The notes below the pieces were generated by a model. That model did no database searches, had not been told where the DNA came from, and saw only the letters and a list, made by a program, of their open reading frames with translations. Made by a program: the position numbers and the translations under genes. Source: UBA993 sp964436815 (GTDB taxonomy: Bacteria > Bacillota > Dethiobacteria > DTU022). Taken from it: a stretch of DNA of 30,165 nucleotides. Position 1 is the first letter of the stretch; each line of letters opens with the position of its first letter. Where the stretch lies: positions 1 through 30,165 of the forward strand of contig CAYTER010000025.1 of the NCBI GenBank assembly GCA_964436815.1, in the 5' to 3' direction. Positions 1 to 7,192 of the stretch are shown here, piece after piece.

Positions 1-609
1 GCGGATTTGCAAACTGCCACCCTTGCTCTGGGGTGATTTTGGGGTCCGGATGCCCAGTTTGGGCAAACCAGGGGAATTTACAGGACGAGGGTCGGTTATG
101 CCGGTGGCACGCTTGATAACCCAACATATCATAACTTAGGAGATCACAGTGAAACGATTCAAATTGATTTCGATCCTTCAGTAATCAGTTACGAGGATAT
201 CCTTAACATTTTTTGGAGTAGCCATAATCCGGCGGCACAGCCCTGGTCAGTACAGTATATGTCCCGGATCTTTTTCCATAACCCTGAACAGGAACAGGCA
301 GCGCTGCAAAGCAAAGCGCAGAGGGAAGAAGAACTTGGGCTGACCATTAAAACCCAAATAGAGCCTTTCACCAGGTTTTACCTGGCGGAGGATTACCACC
401 AGAAGTATTATCTGCAGTCGGAACAACAGTTAGCACTGGAAGTCAAAGGTTATTACAGCGATTTTACCGGTTTCATCAACTCAACTGCAGCTGCCCGCTT
501 AAATGGCATCGTAGGCGGCTATGGCGATCCTACCCTGCTGGCAGAAGAGATCGACAGCTTAGGCCTTTCAGCGCAGGCTAAGGAGCTGCTGCAGCGGTTC
601 TTGCGCTAA
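1..609 (+). CDS. msrA: Peptide methionine sulfoxide reductase A, selenocysteine-containing, 5' end outside window
   Basis: MsrA reduces the S-epimer of methionine sulfoxide, free or in proteins. Frame 1 is open from base 1 to a TAA at 607-609 except for one TGA at 34-36. Upstream the frame reads ATLALG, downstream FWGPDAQFG, so TGA sits exactly at the catalytic Cys of the family GCFWG motif. Other family signatures follow: VGYAGG, the YHNLGDHSE stretch, and FW-SSHNP. A short hairpin with GU in its loop lies just after the TGA, as in bacterial SECIS elements. I therefore read TGA as selenocysteine, not a stop. About 202 residues are visible including Sec, and none is Cys, so no resolving cysteine is present. 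Calling a gene from the first ATG after the TGA (259) would miss the active site. Sec-MsrA is known from a few clostridia and algae. The start codon lies before the window. Confidence 0.9.
37..74 (+). promoter_or_regulatory. Bacterial SECIS-like hairpin for MsrA selenocysteine insertion
   Basis: Bases 51-55 (TGCCC) pair perfectly with 61-65 (GGGCA), leaving the five-base loop AGTTT, which contains the GU expected in a bacterial SECIS apical loop. The GU lies about 21 bases after the TGA at 34-36, within the usual spacing for SelB-binding hairpins. GGT at 43-45 can also pair with ACC at 67-69 across an asymmetric internal loop. The hairpin is inside the coding sequence, as is normal in bacteria. 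Confidence 0.75.
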
Positions 610-723
610 GATAAGTGAAATAGATCAATATACTTTGGTTACCAGGTTAAATAAAGTATTATTGAAACTGTTATTGCCTGCTGCTTGAAAGATGCTTTCA
701 TTATTAAACTTGTAGCGGTTGTG

Positions 724-752
724 TTGACAGCAAATCTGTAATTGTCTATATT
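724..752 (+). promoter_or_regulatory. Sigma-A promoter of tRNA-Val
   Basis: A consensus -35 TTGACA (724-729) and a -10 TATATT (747-752) are separated by 17 bases. The predicted transcription start is near 759, about 16 bases before the mature tRNA. Confidence 0.85.
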
Positions 753-774
753 ATGGTTACGAAAACAGTAACCT

Positions 775-849
775 GGGGACGTAGCTCAGTGGGAGAGCGC
801 TTGACTCACATTCAAGAGGTCGGAGGTTCAATACCTCTCGTCCCCACCA
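775..849 (+). tRNA. tRNA-Val (anticodon CAC), CCA encoded
   Basis: The acceptor stem GGGGACG (775-781) pairs with CGTCCCC (839-845), followed by discriminator A and genomic CCA (847-849). The anticodon arm is CTTGA / TCAAG with loop CTCACAT, giving anticodon CAC for the valine codon GTG. The T arm GGAGG-TTCAATA-CCTCT contains one G-T pair. The gene has its own promoter and terminator, so it is a single-gene unit. Confidence 0.95.
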
Positions 850-857
850 AGTAAAAA

Positions 858-887
858 GCCCGCGGAATAAGTGGTCCGCGGGCATTT
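858..887 (+). terminator. Rho-independent terminator of tRNA-Val
   Basis: GCCCGCGGA (858-866) pairs perfectly with TCCGCGGGC (875-883) around an eight-base loop. Only a short T-rich tail (ATTTCT) follows, so termination may be less efficient than with a long T tract. Confidence 0.8.
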
Positions 888-965
888 CTGCATTATCTAA
901 CCGTATAGAGGATCGTGCTTAAAAATGAAGAAGCCTGCATCTGAACTTGCGGCCAAATGCTATTA

Positions 966-989
966 AACCTGGCAATTCTATACCAGGTT
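966..989. repeat. Inverted repeat upstream of the sirtuin promoter
   Basis: AACCTGG (966-972) and CCAGGTT (983-989) form a perfect 7-bp hairpin with a ten-base loop. No T tract follows. It lies about 20 bases upstream of the sirtuin -35, so it could be an operator or chance structure. Confidence 0.4.
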
Positions 990-1009
990 GATGATTTCCA
1001 TTGGCGCAG

Positions 1010-1038
1010 TTGATTTAGGACAGAGAAAAATGTATAAT
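1010..1038 (+). promoter_or_regulatory. Sigma-A promoter of the sirtuin-like gene
   Basis: TTGATT (1010-1015) and a perfect TATAAT (1033-1038) are 17 bases apart. The predicted start near 1045 gives a leader of about 50 bases before the ATG at 1097. Confidence 0.8.
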
Positions 1039-1096
1039 TTTTACAGGATCAACTAGTTATTTAATTGTTTAGCTTAACCAAGGGAGATGCTTTACG

Positions 1097-1849
1097 ATGG
1101 ATGAAGGGCTAAAAAACATCAGTAAACTAACTGAACTGCTTGAGAACAGTAAATATGCAGTGGTCATAACCGGGCCTGGCCTAGATGAAGAAACTGAAAG
1201 CTTAGCCGGGGATGACTCCGCCAGTGACCGGCTTTGGAAGATGGTTTCTCCTGATGAATTTACCATTCACCGCTATCAGGATGAATATGGACCATTTTAT
1301 GAAGAAGGAGCTCCTTTTTTCAGCCTGCTTTACAAGGCGAAGCCTAATGCCACCCATTTTGTGCTTGCCGATTTGGAAAAGCGCGGCCTGGTGAAAACAG
1401 TCATCACTCAAAACATTGACGGCCTGCATCAGATGGCCGGCTCAGTAAATGTACTGGAACTTCGCGGCACCATCAGGAGCGCAACCTGCGAACAGTGCGA
1501 ATACCAGGCCAAGGTTGAAGATCTATTGGACGGGGCTGAAATAGGTTCACTACCACTACGCTGCCCGGATTGCGGCCAACCGATGAAACCGGATGTGGTG
1601 CTGCATGGAGAGCCGCCACCGCCTGATTATTACAAGGCTAAGCAGGAGATGCTGAAGGCGGATCTGGTCATAATGGTGGGCGCAGATATGCATAATTCTT
1701 CGGATCAAGAATTGATATCTGAACATAAGAAACTGGTTGTAATTAATGACAGGCCAACTCACTTTGACCAGGACGCTGAAATTGTGATCAATGAGCAACC
1801 GGCCAAGGTTATGAAGCTGGTTCGGGAAAAGCTAAGCGGCCGCAGATAA
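1097..1849 (+). CDS. Sir2-family (sirtuin-like) protein with degenerate active site
   Basis: This 250-residue protein has the sirtuin length and fold signatures: an N-terminal ITGPG (24-28), TQNIDGLH (104-111), a four-Cys zinc site (CEQC 131-134, CPDC 156-159), and VIMVGA near the C-terminus. Active sirtuins remove acyl groups from lysine using NAD+. Several key elements are changed. GAG of the NAD-binding motif is GPG, the following SGIPDFR stretch is unrecognisable, the GTS motif is replaced by GAD, and the catalytic His of the ELHG motif is Arg (ELRG, residue 123, codon CGC at 1463-1465). It may be a pseudoenzyme, a nucleotide or protein binder, or an enzyme with altered chemistry. SD GGGAG (1082-1086) lies ten bases before ATG. 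Family assignment is firm; activity is doubtful. Confidence 0.85.
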   Translation: MDEGLKNISKLTELLENSKYAVVITGPGLDEETESLAGDDSASDRLWKMVSPDEFTIHRYQDEYGPFYEEGAPFFSLLYKAKPNATHFVLADLEKRGLVKTVITQNIDGLHQMAGSVNVLELRGTIRSATCEQCEYQAKVEDLLDGAEIGSLPLRCPDCGQPMKPDVVLHGEPPPPDYYKAKQEMLKADLVIMVGADMHNSSDQELISEHKKLVVINDRPTHFDQDAEIVINEQPAKVMKLVREKLSGRR

Positions 1850-1875
1850 GTCCTGTTTAATCAGTGCAGAAAAAA

Positions 1876-2157
1876 TTACTTTCCACCTTCACTGGTGCAG
1901 TAGTAGATTTTATCCAGCTCATTTTCCATGTGTACTTTGCAGGCTGAACATTTGCAGCCCTTTTCTTCAGTGATGCATCGGCTTTTTTGGTAGGCGCAGA
2001 ACATCGTTTCGGCATGTAGCCTTTCATTATCCGAGGGATCAATTAATAAGATTATATTGCCCGGAGTAGCCGTTAGTTTGCAGGCAAAGGTATAACTCGG
2101 GCAACTTTTGCACAAACATTTTAGAAGATTTTCTCTTGTTCGCTCTACTTTAGTCAT
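1876..2157 (-). CDS. Small cysteine-rich protein, DUF2769-like
   Basis: This 93-residue soluble protein has ten cysteines in three groups: C14/C16/C19/C26, C54/C61, and C68/C70/C73/C87. The CxCxxCP start, the FCAYQKSRC middle and the CKCxxC...YYC end resemble DUF2769 proteins known from methanogens and other anaerobes, which presumably bind metal or an iron-sulfur cluster. The function is not known. I chose the ATG at 2157 because GGAGG (2166-2170 on the plus strand) is eight bases upstream. A longer frame starting at 2172 would overlap that ribosome-binding site. A consensus promoter lies at 2204-2232. The gene is convergent with the sirtuin-like gene, 26 bases apart. Confidence 0.75.
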   Translation of the reverse strand: MTKVERTRENLLKCLCKSCPSYTFACKLTATPGNIILLIDPSDNERLHAETMFCAYQKSRCITEEKGCKCSACKVHMENELDKIYYCTSEGGK

Positions 2158-2203
2158 AATCTTTTCCTCCATCGCTTTTCTACATTCTTACTATCATGGT
2201 ATT

Positions 2204-2232
2204 ACTGTATTATTTATCAGCGATGGTGTCAA
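2204..2232 (-). promoter_or_regulatory. Sigma-A promoter of the DUF2769-like gene
   Basis: On the minus strand, TTGACA (plus 2227-2232) is followed after 17 bases by TACAGT (plus 2204-2209). The transcript would start near 2197, about 40 bases before the ATG at 2157. Confidence 0.8.
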
Positions 2233-2256
2233 AAAATTAGTGTGGCAACCGCTTAG

Positions 2257-2281
2257 TGAGATACTGATCGGCAGTATCTCA
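2257..2281. promoter_or_regulatory. 25-bp palindrome, candidate operator
   Basis: TGAGATACTG (2257-2266) and CAGTATCTCA (2272-2281) are perfect 10-bp inverted arms around a five-base centre. The site ends about 25 bp upstream of the -35 of the DUF2769-like gene and is separate from the terminator at 2296-2339. No T tract follows on either strand, so a protein-binding site is more likely than a terminator. Confidence 0.55.
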
Positions 2282-2295
2282 TACCCAACCAAACA

Positions 2296-2339
2296 AAAAG
2301 GGGTTTTCGGATCAATGCTGAATCCGAAAACCCTTTTTT
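2296..2339 (-). terminator. Strong terminator, symmetrical on both strands
   Basis: GGGTTTTCGGAT (2301-2312) pairs perfectly with ATCCGAAAACCC (2322-2333) around a nine-base loop. It is flanked by A-rich sequence on the left and a T tract on the right, so it can act in either direction. The likely user is the small membrane protein gene transcribed leftward from 2540. Confidence 0.85.
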
Positions 2340-2372
2340 CAATTTAACATTATGATTGCTTTAGCTAACCGA

Positions 2373-2540
2373 TTATCTGTCGAGCAGAATTAAAATCCCT
2401 GCCGCTAAAGCCAGGATTGACAGAACAAGCCCCTGGCTGGGGAAAGAGAACCCTAATAGGGGCGAGGCACCCTGGATGATCAACCAAATAGCCAATAAAA
2501 GCATGCCAATATTTTTTCTTCCTAAACCTCTTGCAGCCAT
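2373..2540 (-). CDS. Small two-helix membrane protein, unknown function
   Basis: The product is about 55 residues: a basic N-terminus (ARGLGRKN), a hydrophobic helix at about residues 11-30, a short FSFPSQG turn, and a second helix to a final LLDR. I recognise no named family. The start was set at the ATG at 2540 because AAGGAGGT (plus 2548-2555) lies seven bases upstream. A longer frame from 2573 would run through this site. It is a single-gene unit ending at the hairpin at 2296-2339. Good SD, compact size and coherent hydrophobicity support a real gene. Confidence 0.7.
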   Translation of the reverse strand: MAARGLGRKNIGMLLLAIWLIIQGASPLLGFSFPSQGLVLSILALAAGILILLDR

Positions 2541-2724
2541 TTTTTGCACCTCCTTAAAACATCTCTTAACCATATTTTAGCAGAAAAGTTCTTGTCTGGC
2601 TATCCTCAAAGAGTCAAGATGAAATCGGCAGCCATCAGTGGATGACTTATTTGCCTGTTAAAGGTTATCAGCTCTGATTTGTAGAATAAATGTCAAGCTC
2701 AAAAACCATGTTTTAAAAGGAGAA

Positions 2725-2925
2725 GTGATTTATTTGGGACCTACTTTCTTAATTGTCGTTGCCTTGATCTTTGTAGTGAACTTAGCTTTTATTGCCTGGG
2801 CAATCATGGATTTATTGCAGCGTGAAAATGTTAGATACCTGCCAAAAACAGGTTGGATTGTTATTATAGCGGTTATACTTTTCGGTTCTGTTATTTATCT
2901 GCTTATTGGTCGGGAGAAAGATTAA
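2725..2925 (+). CDS. Small membrane protein of the PLDc_N (cardiolipin synthase N-terminal) type
   Basis: The 66-residue product has two transmembrane helices with AFIAWAIMDLLQRENVRYLPKTGW between them and a YLLIGRE end. This is the pattern of the PLDc_N domain, found alone in many small Firmicute membrane proteins and at the N-terminus of cardiolipin synthases; no phospholipase catalytic domain is present. The start is uncertain. AGGAG (2718-2722) is only two bases before the GTG at 2725, but 11 bases before an in-frame TTG at 2734, so the protein may be three residues shorter. Its exact role is not known. Confidence 0.75.
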   Translation: MIYLGPTFLIVVALIFVVNLAFIAWAIMDLLQRENVRYLPKTGWIVIIAVILFGSVIYLLIGREKD

Positions 2926-2995
2926 GCCTTAAAATCCCATTCATAAAAACTTCAACTCAAAATTTTTGAGACCTGCAGGAAACGAGGGATAGAAA

Positions 2996-4477
2996 ATGAC
3001 TAAAAAGGTTTTAATGATCGGCGCCGGGATAGCCGGGCTCTCTGCCGGAATCCATGCCTGCCGTAATGGTTATGATGTTGAACTTTTTGAAATGCACAAC
3101 CTGCCCGGGGGGCTTTGCACTGCCTGGGATAGAAAAGGCTACACTTTTGATGGTTGTATTCACTGGCTGGTCGGTTCCAAACCGGGTAGTCAGTTTAACA
3201 GCCTTTGGAGGGAAGTGGGAGCCCTTGAAAATACTAAGATCATCAATCATGAAATATTTATGACCATTGAAGATGGCAAAAATAATATCCTGAATATTTA
3301 CAGCGATCTTGATCGCCTGCAAACCCATCTTCTTGAGTTGGCCCCGGAAGATGAACTGGCTATAAAACATTTGATTGATGCTGCCAAAACGATGTCACAA
3401 ATAGAAATGCCGCTTGAAAAACCCGATGAGTTTTTCCGGTTTTGGGACATCCCGGTAATGATGGTCAGGATGATGCCCTTATTTAAAGTGTTAGGGCGAT
3501 TCTCCAGAATTACAGTTGCTGAATTTTTAGATGAGTTGAAAAATCCGTTCCTGAAAGATGCGCTGGCTTTAGTATTGCCCATTGATTATACAATGACCAG
3601 CCTGATCGGTACCCTGGCTTCCCTGCACAGTAATGATGCCGGGTTTCCTGAAGGCGGATCACTGCCCCTGGCCCGTTCGTTAGAAAAGTGTTTTCTCGAT
3701 CTTGGTGGGAAAATACATTACAACAGCAGAGTAAAACAAATACTGGTCAGCGAGAACCTGGCTTACGGTCTGCTTCTTGAAAACGGCAGTGAGGTGCAGG
3801 GAGACTATATCATTTCGGCCGCCGATATGCACAGCACTCTCTATGATTTACTGGGCGGAAAGTACTTAACGCCGCTTATTAAAGACAGTTTTGCAAACCT
3901 CTCCAGCTATAGCTCAGCCCAGGTTAACCTGGGGGTAGACGTCGATCTCAGCAGCGAAGACAAAAGACTGGTTGTCAAGCTCGATAACCCCATTGATCTC
4001 GGCTGCGGACCAAACCGTTATCTTTACCTGACCAACTATACCTTTGATCCGACTCTGGCCCCTGCCGGGAAAAGTGTATTGTCAGCTATGGTTTATTCTT
4101 CTTATGAATATTGGGGCAGCCCTACGGGCAAAAAGGAACGCTACCGGGAGAAGAAAGAACAGCTGGCGGAAAAACTAACCAGGGCAGCCGTTAAAAGATT
4201 TCCGGCGATAAAAGATAAAATAGAAGTGACAGACGTGGTTACGCCGCTGACCTATAATCGCTATACAGCAGTCTGGAAAGGCGCTTACATGGCCTGGATC
4301 GTGCCCCCTTCTGCCGGAAGGTTTAACATCCCGCGAAAATTGCCTGACCTGGAGAATTTTTTCATGGCCGGACAATGGGTTTCGCCGCCGGCCGGACTGC
4401 CCGGATCAATGCTCACCGGTCGCCATCTGATTCAGGTTCTCTGCCGCAGGGATAAAAAACCTTTTATCAGGCAATAA
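2996..4477 (+). CDS. FAD-dependent oxidoreductase, phytoene desaturase / CrtI-like family
   Basis: This 493-residue flavoprotein begins with a Rossmann dinucleotide motif, GAGIAGLSAG (about residues 8-17). It continues with the ELFEMHNLPGGLC segment and RKGYTFDGCIHWLVG, typical of the CrtI / retinol-saturase-like group (COG1233). The C-terminal FMAGQWVSPPAGLPGSMLTGR segment closes the FAD site. Members desaturate, saturate or isomerise polyprenoid-like lipids; the substrate here cannot be read from sequence. There are no carotenoid genes nearby to support a carotenoid role. It is followed 111 bases later by a MATE exporter in the same direction, so the two might share a transcript. Confidence 0.85.
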   Translation: MTKKVLMIGAGIAGLSAGIHACRNGYDVELFEMHNLPGGLCTAWDRKGYTFDGCIHWLVGSKPGSQFNSLWREVGALENTKIINHEIFMTIEDGKNNILNIYSDLDRLQTHLLELAPEDELAIKHLIDAAKTMSQIEMPLEKPDEFFRFWDIPVMMVRMMPLFKVLGRFSRITVAEFLDELKNPFLKDALALVLPIDYTMTSLIGTLASLHSNDAGFPEGGSLPLARSLEKCFLDLGGKIHYNSRVKQILVSENLAYGLLLENGSEVQGDYIISAADMHSTLYDLLGGKYLTPLIKDSFANLSSYSSAQVNLGVDVDLSSEDKRLVVKLDNPIDLGCGPNRYLYLTNYTFDPTLAPAGKSVLSAMVYSSYEYWGSPTGKKERYREKKEQLAEKLTRAAVKRFPAIKDKIEVTDVVTPLTYNRYTAVWKGAYMAWIVPPSAGRFNIPRKLPDLENFFMAGQWVSPPAGLPGSMLTGRHLIQVLCRRDKKPFIRQ

Positions 4478-4588
4478 GACTAAAAGGCAGTTAAAAATCA
4501 AACTTAAGATCCTTATCGACCTTTCTACGACCGGATAATATGGATTCGGCACGACAAAAATGTTAATATTGATGGGCGAAGGAAGGTT

Positions 4589-6025
4589 ATGATGGATAAT
4601 AAAAGCAGACAAGATACTGTATTGATTGAAAAAGATCCGGCGAGAGACGCATTCCTCAATAAACCTCTGGGAAGCCTGATCCTCAAAAATACTTTACCGG
4701 CTGTTGCTTCCATGCTTTTCATGGCTTTTTACCATATGGCTGATGCAATTATGGTTGGGCGCAGCCTTGGACCTGAAGCGCTGGCTTCGGTAAATATCCT
4801 TTACCCAATTTTGGCTTTTTTCATCGGCTTAGCAGCGATGATCGGTGTCGGCGGTAATGCCCGGGTGGCCGTGCTCCAGGGTGCCGGGGAGACTGTTGCT
4901 GCCCGACGGGCTCTTGGCCTGGTCGTCAGCCTGGGCACAGGCCTGGGTTTGATCGCCAGCCTGATCGCCATTTTCGGCTATAATCAGATACTTTTGCTAT
5001 TGGGGACAACGGGTTCTCTTGGCGATCTGGCCGGTCAATACCTAAAAGCCCTCTATCCATTTTTTACTACCATGATTTTGATCTTTATCCTGGAGCAGAC
5101 AGTACGCAACGATGGACGCCCCAACCTGGCAACCGGGGTAATGGCGGCCATGGCAATTCTCAATATTGTGCTCGATTACATCTTTCTCTTTCCACTGCAG
5201 ATGGGTATTGCCGGGGCAGCTCTTGCTACCGGCATAGCACAATCGCTCGGTGCATTTCTGTTCATTATCTATTTTGCCCGTAAAAGTATTCGCAATCTGC
5301 CAGGTTTACGTATTGGTTTTCCGGGGGGCGGCTATCCTGTTCTTAAAATGGTTGCCTACAATGGTTCTTCGGAGTTCTTAAACAGTGTTGCTGCCGGCCT
5401 GACTACTTTTCTCTTTAACCGCGCCCTGCTGGCCTTTCTCGGTAGTGCCGGTGTAGCTGCTTTTGCCATGGTGCAGTACCTGATCATGTTCGGTTCAGTG
5501 ATTGTCTTCGGGATTAGCGTCGGTTCACAACCGATATTAAGTTACAACCATGGAGCAGGAAACAGGGCAAGGGTCAGTGGCACGCTAAAAAGGATTATGA
5601 TCGCTTCGACATCCATTGCGCTGGCTTTATTCATTCTGCTGAGATGGCAGACGCCTCTTTTAGTTTCGCTGTTTATACCTGATCATCCGGAAACAGCTTA
5701 TCTGACTCTGGATGCAGCCAGGATCATCAGCTGGAGCCTGCTCATGATGCCGGTTGGGATAATTGGGTCAACATTTTTTACATCACTTGAAAAAGCCGGT
5801 CAGTCGCTGCTTGTTGCTTTATCGAGGGGGCTATTCTTCACCGTAATCGGATTACTGCTCTTTCCGACTATCTGGGGGGCAACTGGAATCTGGATTACCC
5901 CGGTTTTTGCCGAGGCGGCAAGCGTATTGGTAACCGCCTATCTCTTTTACCGTTGGAAATACAGCCATCCTGAGATCCTGACCAACAAAGTAGCCTGTGA
6001 TCCGCTACCTTCGATGGAACAGTAA
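4589..6025 (+). CDS. MATE family multidrug/metabolite efflux transporter
   Basis: This 478-residue integral membrane protein has about 12 hydrophobic segments in two halves, the usual MATE size and layout. It carries the family pattern near the first helix (PAVASMLFMAFYHMADAIMVGRSLGPEALASVNILYP) in two stretches and the mid-protein GISVGSQPILSYNHGAGN. MATE proteins export cationic compounds in exchange for Na+ or H+. GGAAGG (4581-4586) is two bases before the first ATG and five before the next ATG at 4592, so the start may be one residue later. A terminator hairpin follows at 6055-6080, inside the 3' end of the convergent gene. Confidence 0.9.
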   Translation: MMDNKSRQDTVLIEKDPARDAFLNKPLGSLILKNTLPAVASMLFMAFYHMADAIMVGRSLGPEALASVNILYPILAFFIGLAAMIGVGGNARVAVLQGAGETVAARRALGLVVSLGTGLGLIASLIAIFGYNQILLLLGTTGSLGDLAGQYLKALYPFFTTMILIFILEQTVRNDGRPNLATGVMAAMAILNIVLDYIFLFPLQMGIAGAALATGIAQSLGAFLFIIYFARKSIRNLPGLRIGFPGGGYPVLKMVAYNGSSEFLNSVAAGLTTFLFNRALLAFLGSAGVAAFAMVQYLIMFGSVIVFGISVGSQPILSYNHGAGNRARVSGTLKRIMIASTSIALALFILLRWQTPLLVSLFIPDHPETAYLTLDAARIISWSLLMMPVGIIGSTFFTSLEKAGQSLLVALSRGLFFTVIGLLLFPTIWGATGIWITPVFAEAASVLVTAYLFYRWKYSHPEILTNKVACDPLPSMEQ

Positions 6026-6038
6026 CAGAATTACAGCA

Positions 6039-7001
6039 TTAGCTATTACTACTTAACCCCGTATGCATTTCTGCGGGGTTTACTTTTTCAGCTTTAGTAT
6101 TTAGTGGTTCTGCCTTTTGGCTAAAACGGTTTGTTCCCCAGACTCCGGCTAAAATGGCAGCCGTACCGATCAGATGGTACCAGGTTACTGTTTCACCCCG
6201 GAAAATCACTCCCCCGGCTATCGCCACCACCGTGATCAGGTTCGCAAAAACAGAGGCCTGTGAAGCGGTTACCTTGCTAAGCAAAAAGTTATATAAGAAA
6301 AATGCACCGACGGAGGATGCTACCCCTAAATAAACGATGGAAAGCCAGATTCCTGACAGGGGCTCAAGGTATGAGCCGAGGTTTCCTGCTTGCAGGTGTT
6401 GCACAATGGCTATAAAATTAAAAACCAATCCCCCAACTACCATCATTACCCAGGTGATCTGCAGGGGAGTGTAGCCGGTGGAAGCCTTGCGGGAAAAAAT
6501 GTTGTAAAAACCGGCTGAAACAACTGCGCCAATTAATGCAACTGTTCCCAGAGGGTTAATACCGGTGATTGACTGGTTGTCCATCATGATAATAAAAATT
6601 ACCCCTGCAACTGATGCGATTATAAACAGGATCTGGATCCGGTTAGGTTTTTCGCGCAACAGTGTTGAGCCCAGGATGGCAACAACAATGGGGATAGCGG
6701 CGATCATCATGGCCGAGTACGAAGCTGATGTTAAAAGGACCCCCATTGTTTCAGCCGAAAAGTACAAGATCGGCTGGAATATAGCCAGCGGTAAAAGCCG
6801 GAGGTAGTCCACCATTGTAATTTTAATCCTGATTATACCGGCAACACGCAGCAGGCTCATGGTTAGCAGGGCGGCAGCAAACCTCAGACCGAGCAGGTGA
6901 AAAGGCTCCAGGTAATCCAGGGCGCCTTTGGTAAAAAGAAATGAAAGCCCCCACGCCAGGGCTACTCCAGTCCCGGCCAGGTAAGGCAGTACACGATTCA
7001 T
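6039..7001 (-). CDS. EamA/DMT family transporter
   Basis: The product is about 320 residues with ten hydrophobic helices arranged as two EamA repeats. The first begins with YLAGTGVALAWGLSFLFTKGAL and the second with GTVALIGAVVSAGFYNIFSRK. DMT carriers move amino acids, nucleotide sugars or drugs; the substrate is unknown. I set the start at the ATG at 7001, with a GCGAGG site nine bases upstream. A TTG seven codons earlier (7022) has no visible SD. A weak -10 TATAGT lies near 7032-7037 on the minus strand. The gene is convergent with the MATE gene, only 13 bases apart. Confidence 0.88.
   Translation of the reverse strand: MNRVLPYLAGTGVALAWGLSFLFTKGALDYLEPFHLLGLRFAAALLTMSLLRVAGIIRIKITMVDYLRLLPLAIFQPILYFSAETMGVLLTSASYSAMMIAAIPIVVAILGSTLLREKPNRIQILFIIASVAGVIFIIMMDNQSITGINPLGTVALIGAVVSAGFYNIFSRKASTGYTPLQITWVMMVVGGLVFNFIAIVQHLQAGNLGSYLEPLSGIWLSIVYLGVASSVGAFFLYNFLLSKVTASQASVFANLITVVAIAGGVIFRGETVTWYHLIGTAAILAGVWGTNRFSQKAEPLNTKAEKVNPAEMHTGLSSNS
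6055..6090 (+). terminator. Terminator of the MATE gene, inside the convergent EamA gene
   Basis: AACCCCG (6055-6061) pairs with CGGGGTT (6074-6080) around a 12-base loop and is followed by TTACTTTTT. It lies within the last codons of the EamA gene on the other strand, so this short stretch serves both as coding sequence and as terminator. Confidence 0.7.
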
Positions 7002-7090
7002 TTTTAATAACCTCGCTTTCAACTAAGCACTACTATACACCAAAGATAAATGCGGTAAAAGGGTCACCTGACAGTTTTTTACCGTCCCCC

Positions 7091-7120
7091 TTGATATGAG
7101 AAGCTTAATCAAGATATTAT
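7091..7120 (+). promoter_or_regulatory. Promoter of the DUF4097 lipoprotein / SLC13 operon
   Basis: TTGATA (7091-7096) and TATTAT (7115-7120) are 18 bases apart. The predicted start near 7127 gives a leader of about 65 bases. No other promoter is obvious before the first SLC13 permease, so the genes may be co-transcribed. Confidence 0.65.
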
Positions 7121-7192
7121 AGGAAAAGAAGATTATCAGTTCAGAAAGTGCATTAATCAAAGCGGTAATAATCAGTAACTGGGGGAATGGTC

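Noticed and set aside
34..36. In-frame TGA in msrA as a nonsense mutation, pseudogene or sequencing error
   Set aside because: It sits exactly on the catalytic Cys codon, the frame stays open with full conservation after it, and a GU-loop hairpin follows. These together favour selenocysteine.
259..609. MsrA fragment starting at the ATG at 259 as a separate gene
   Set aside because: It would lack the active site, and conserved MsrA sequence continues upstream in the same frame to base 1.
2108..2347. 79-residue plus-strand ORF spanning the DUF2769 promoter and terminator
   Set aside because: It overlaps a promoter, a palindrome and a terminator and has no SD or family signature.
2956..2970. 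CTCAAA/TTTGAG inverted repeat after the PLDc_N-like gene as a terminator
   Set aside because: The stem is short and AT-rich and is followed by GACCTG, not a T tract.
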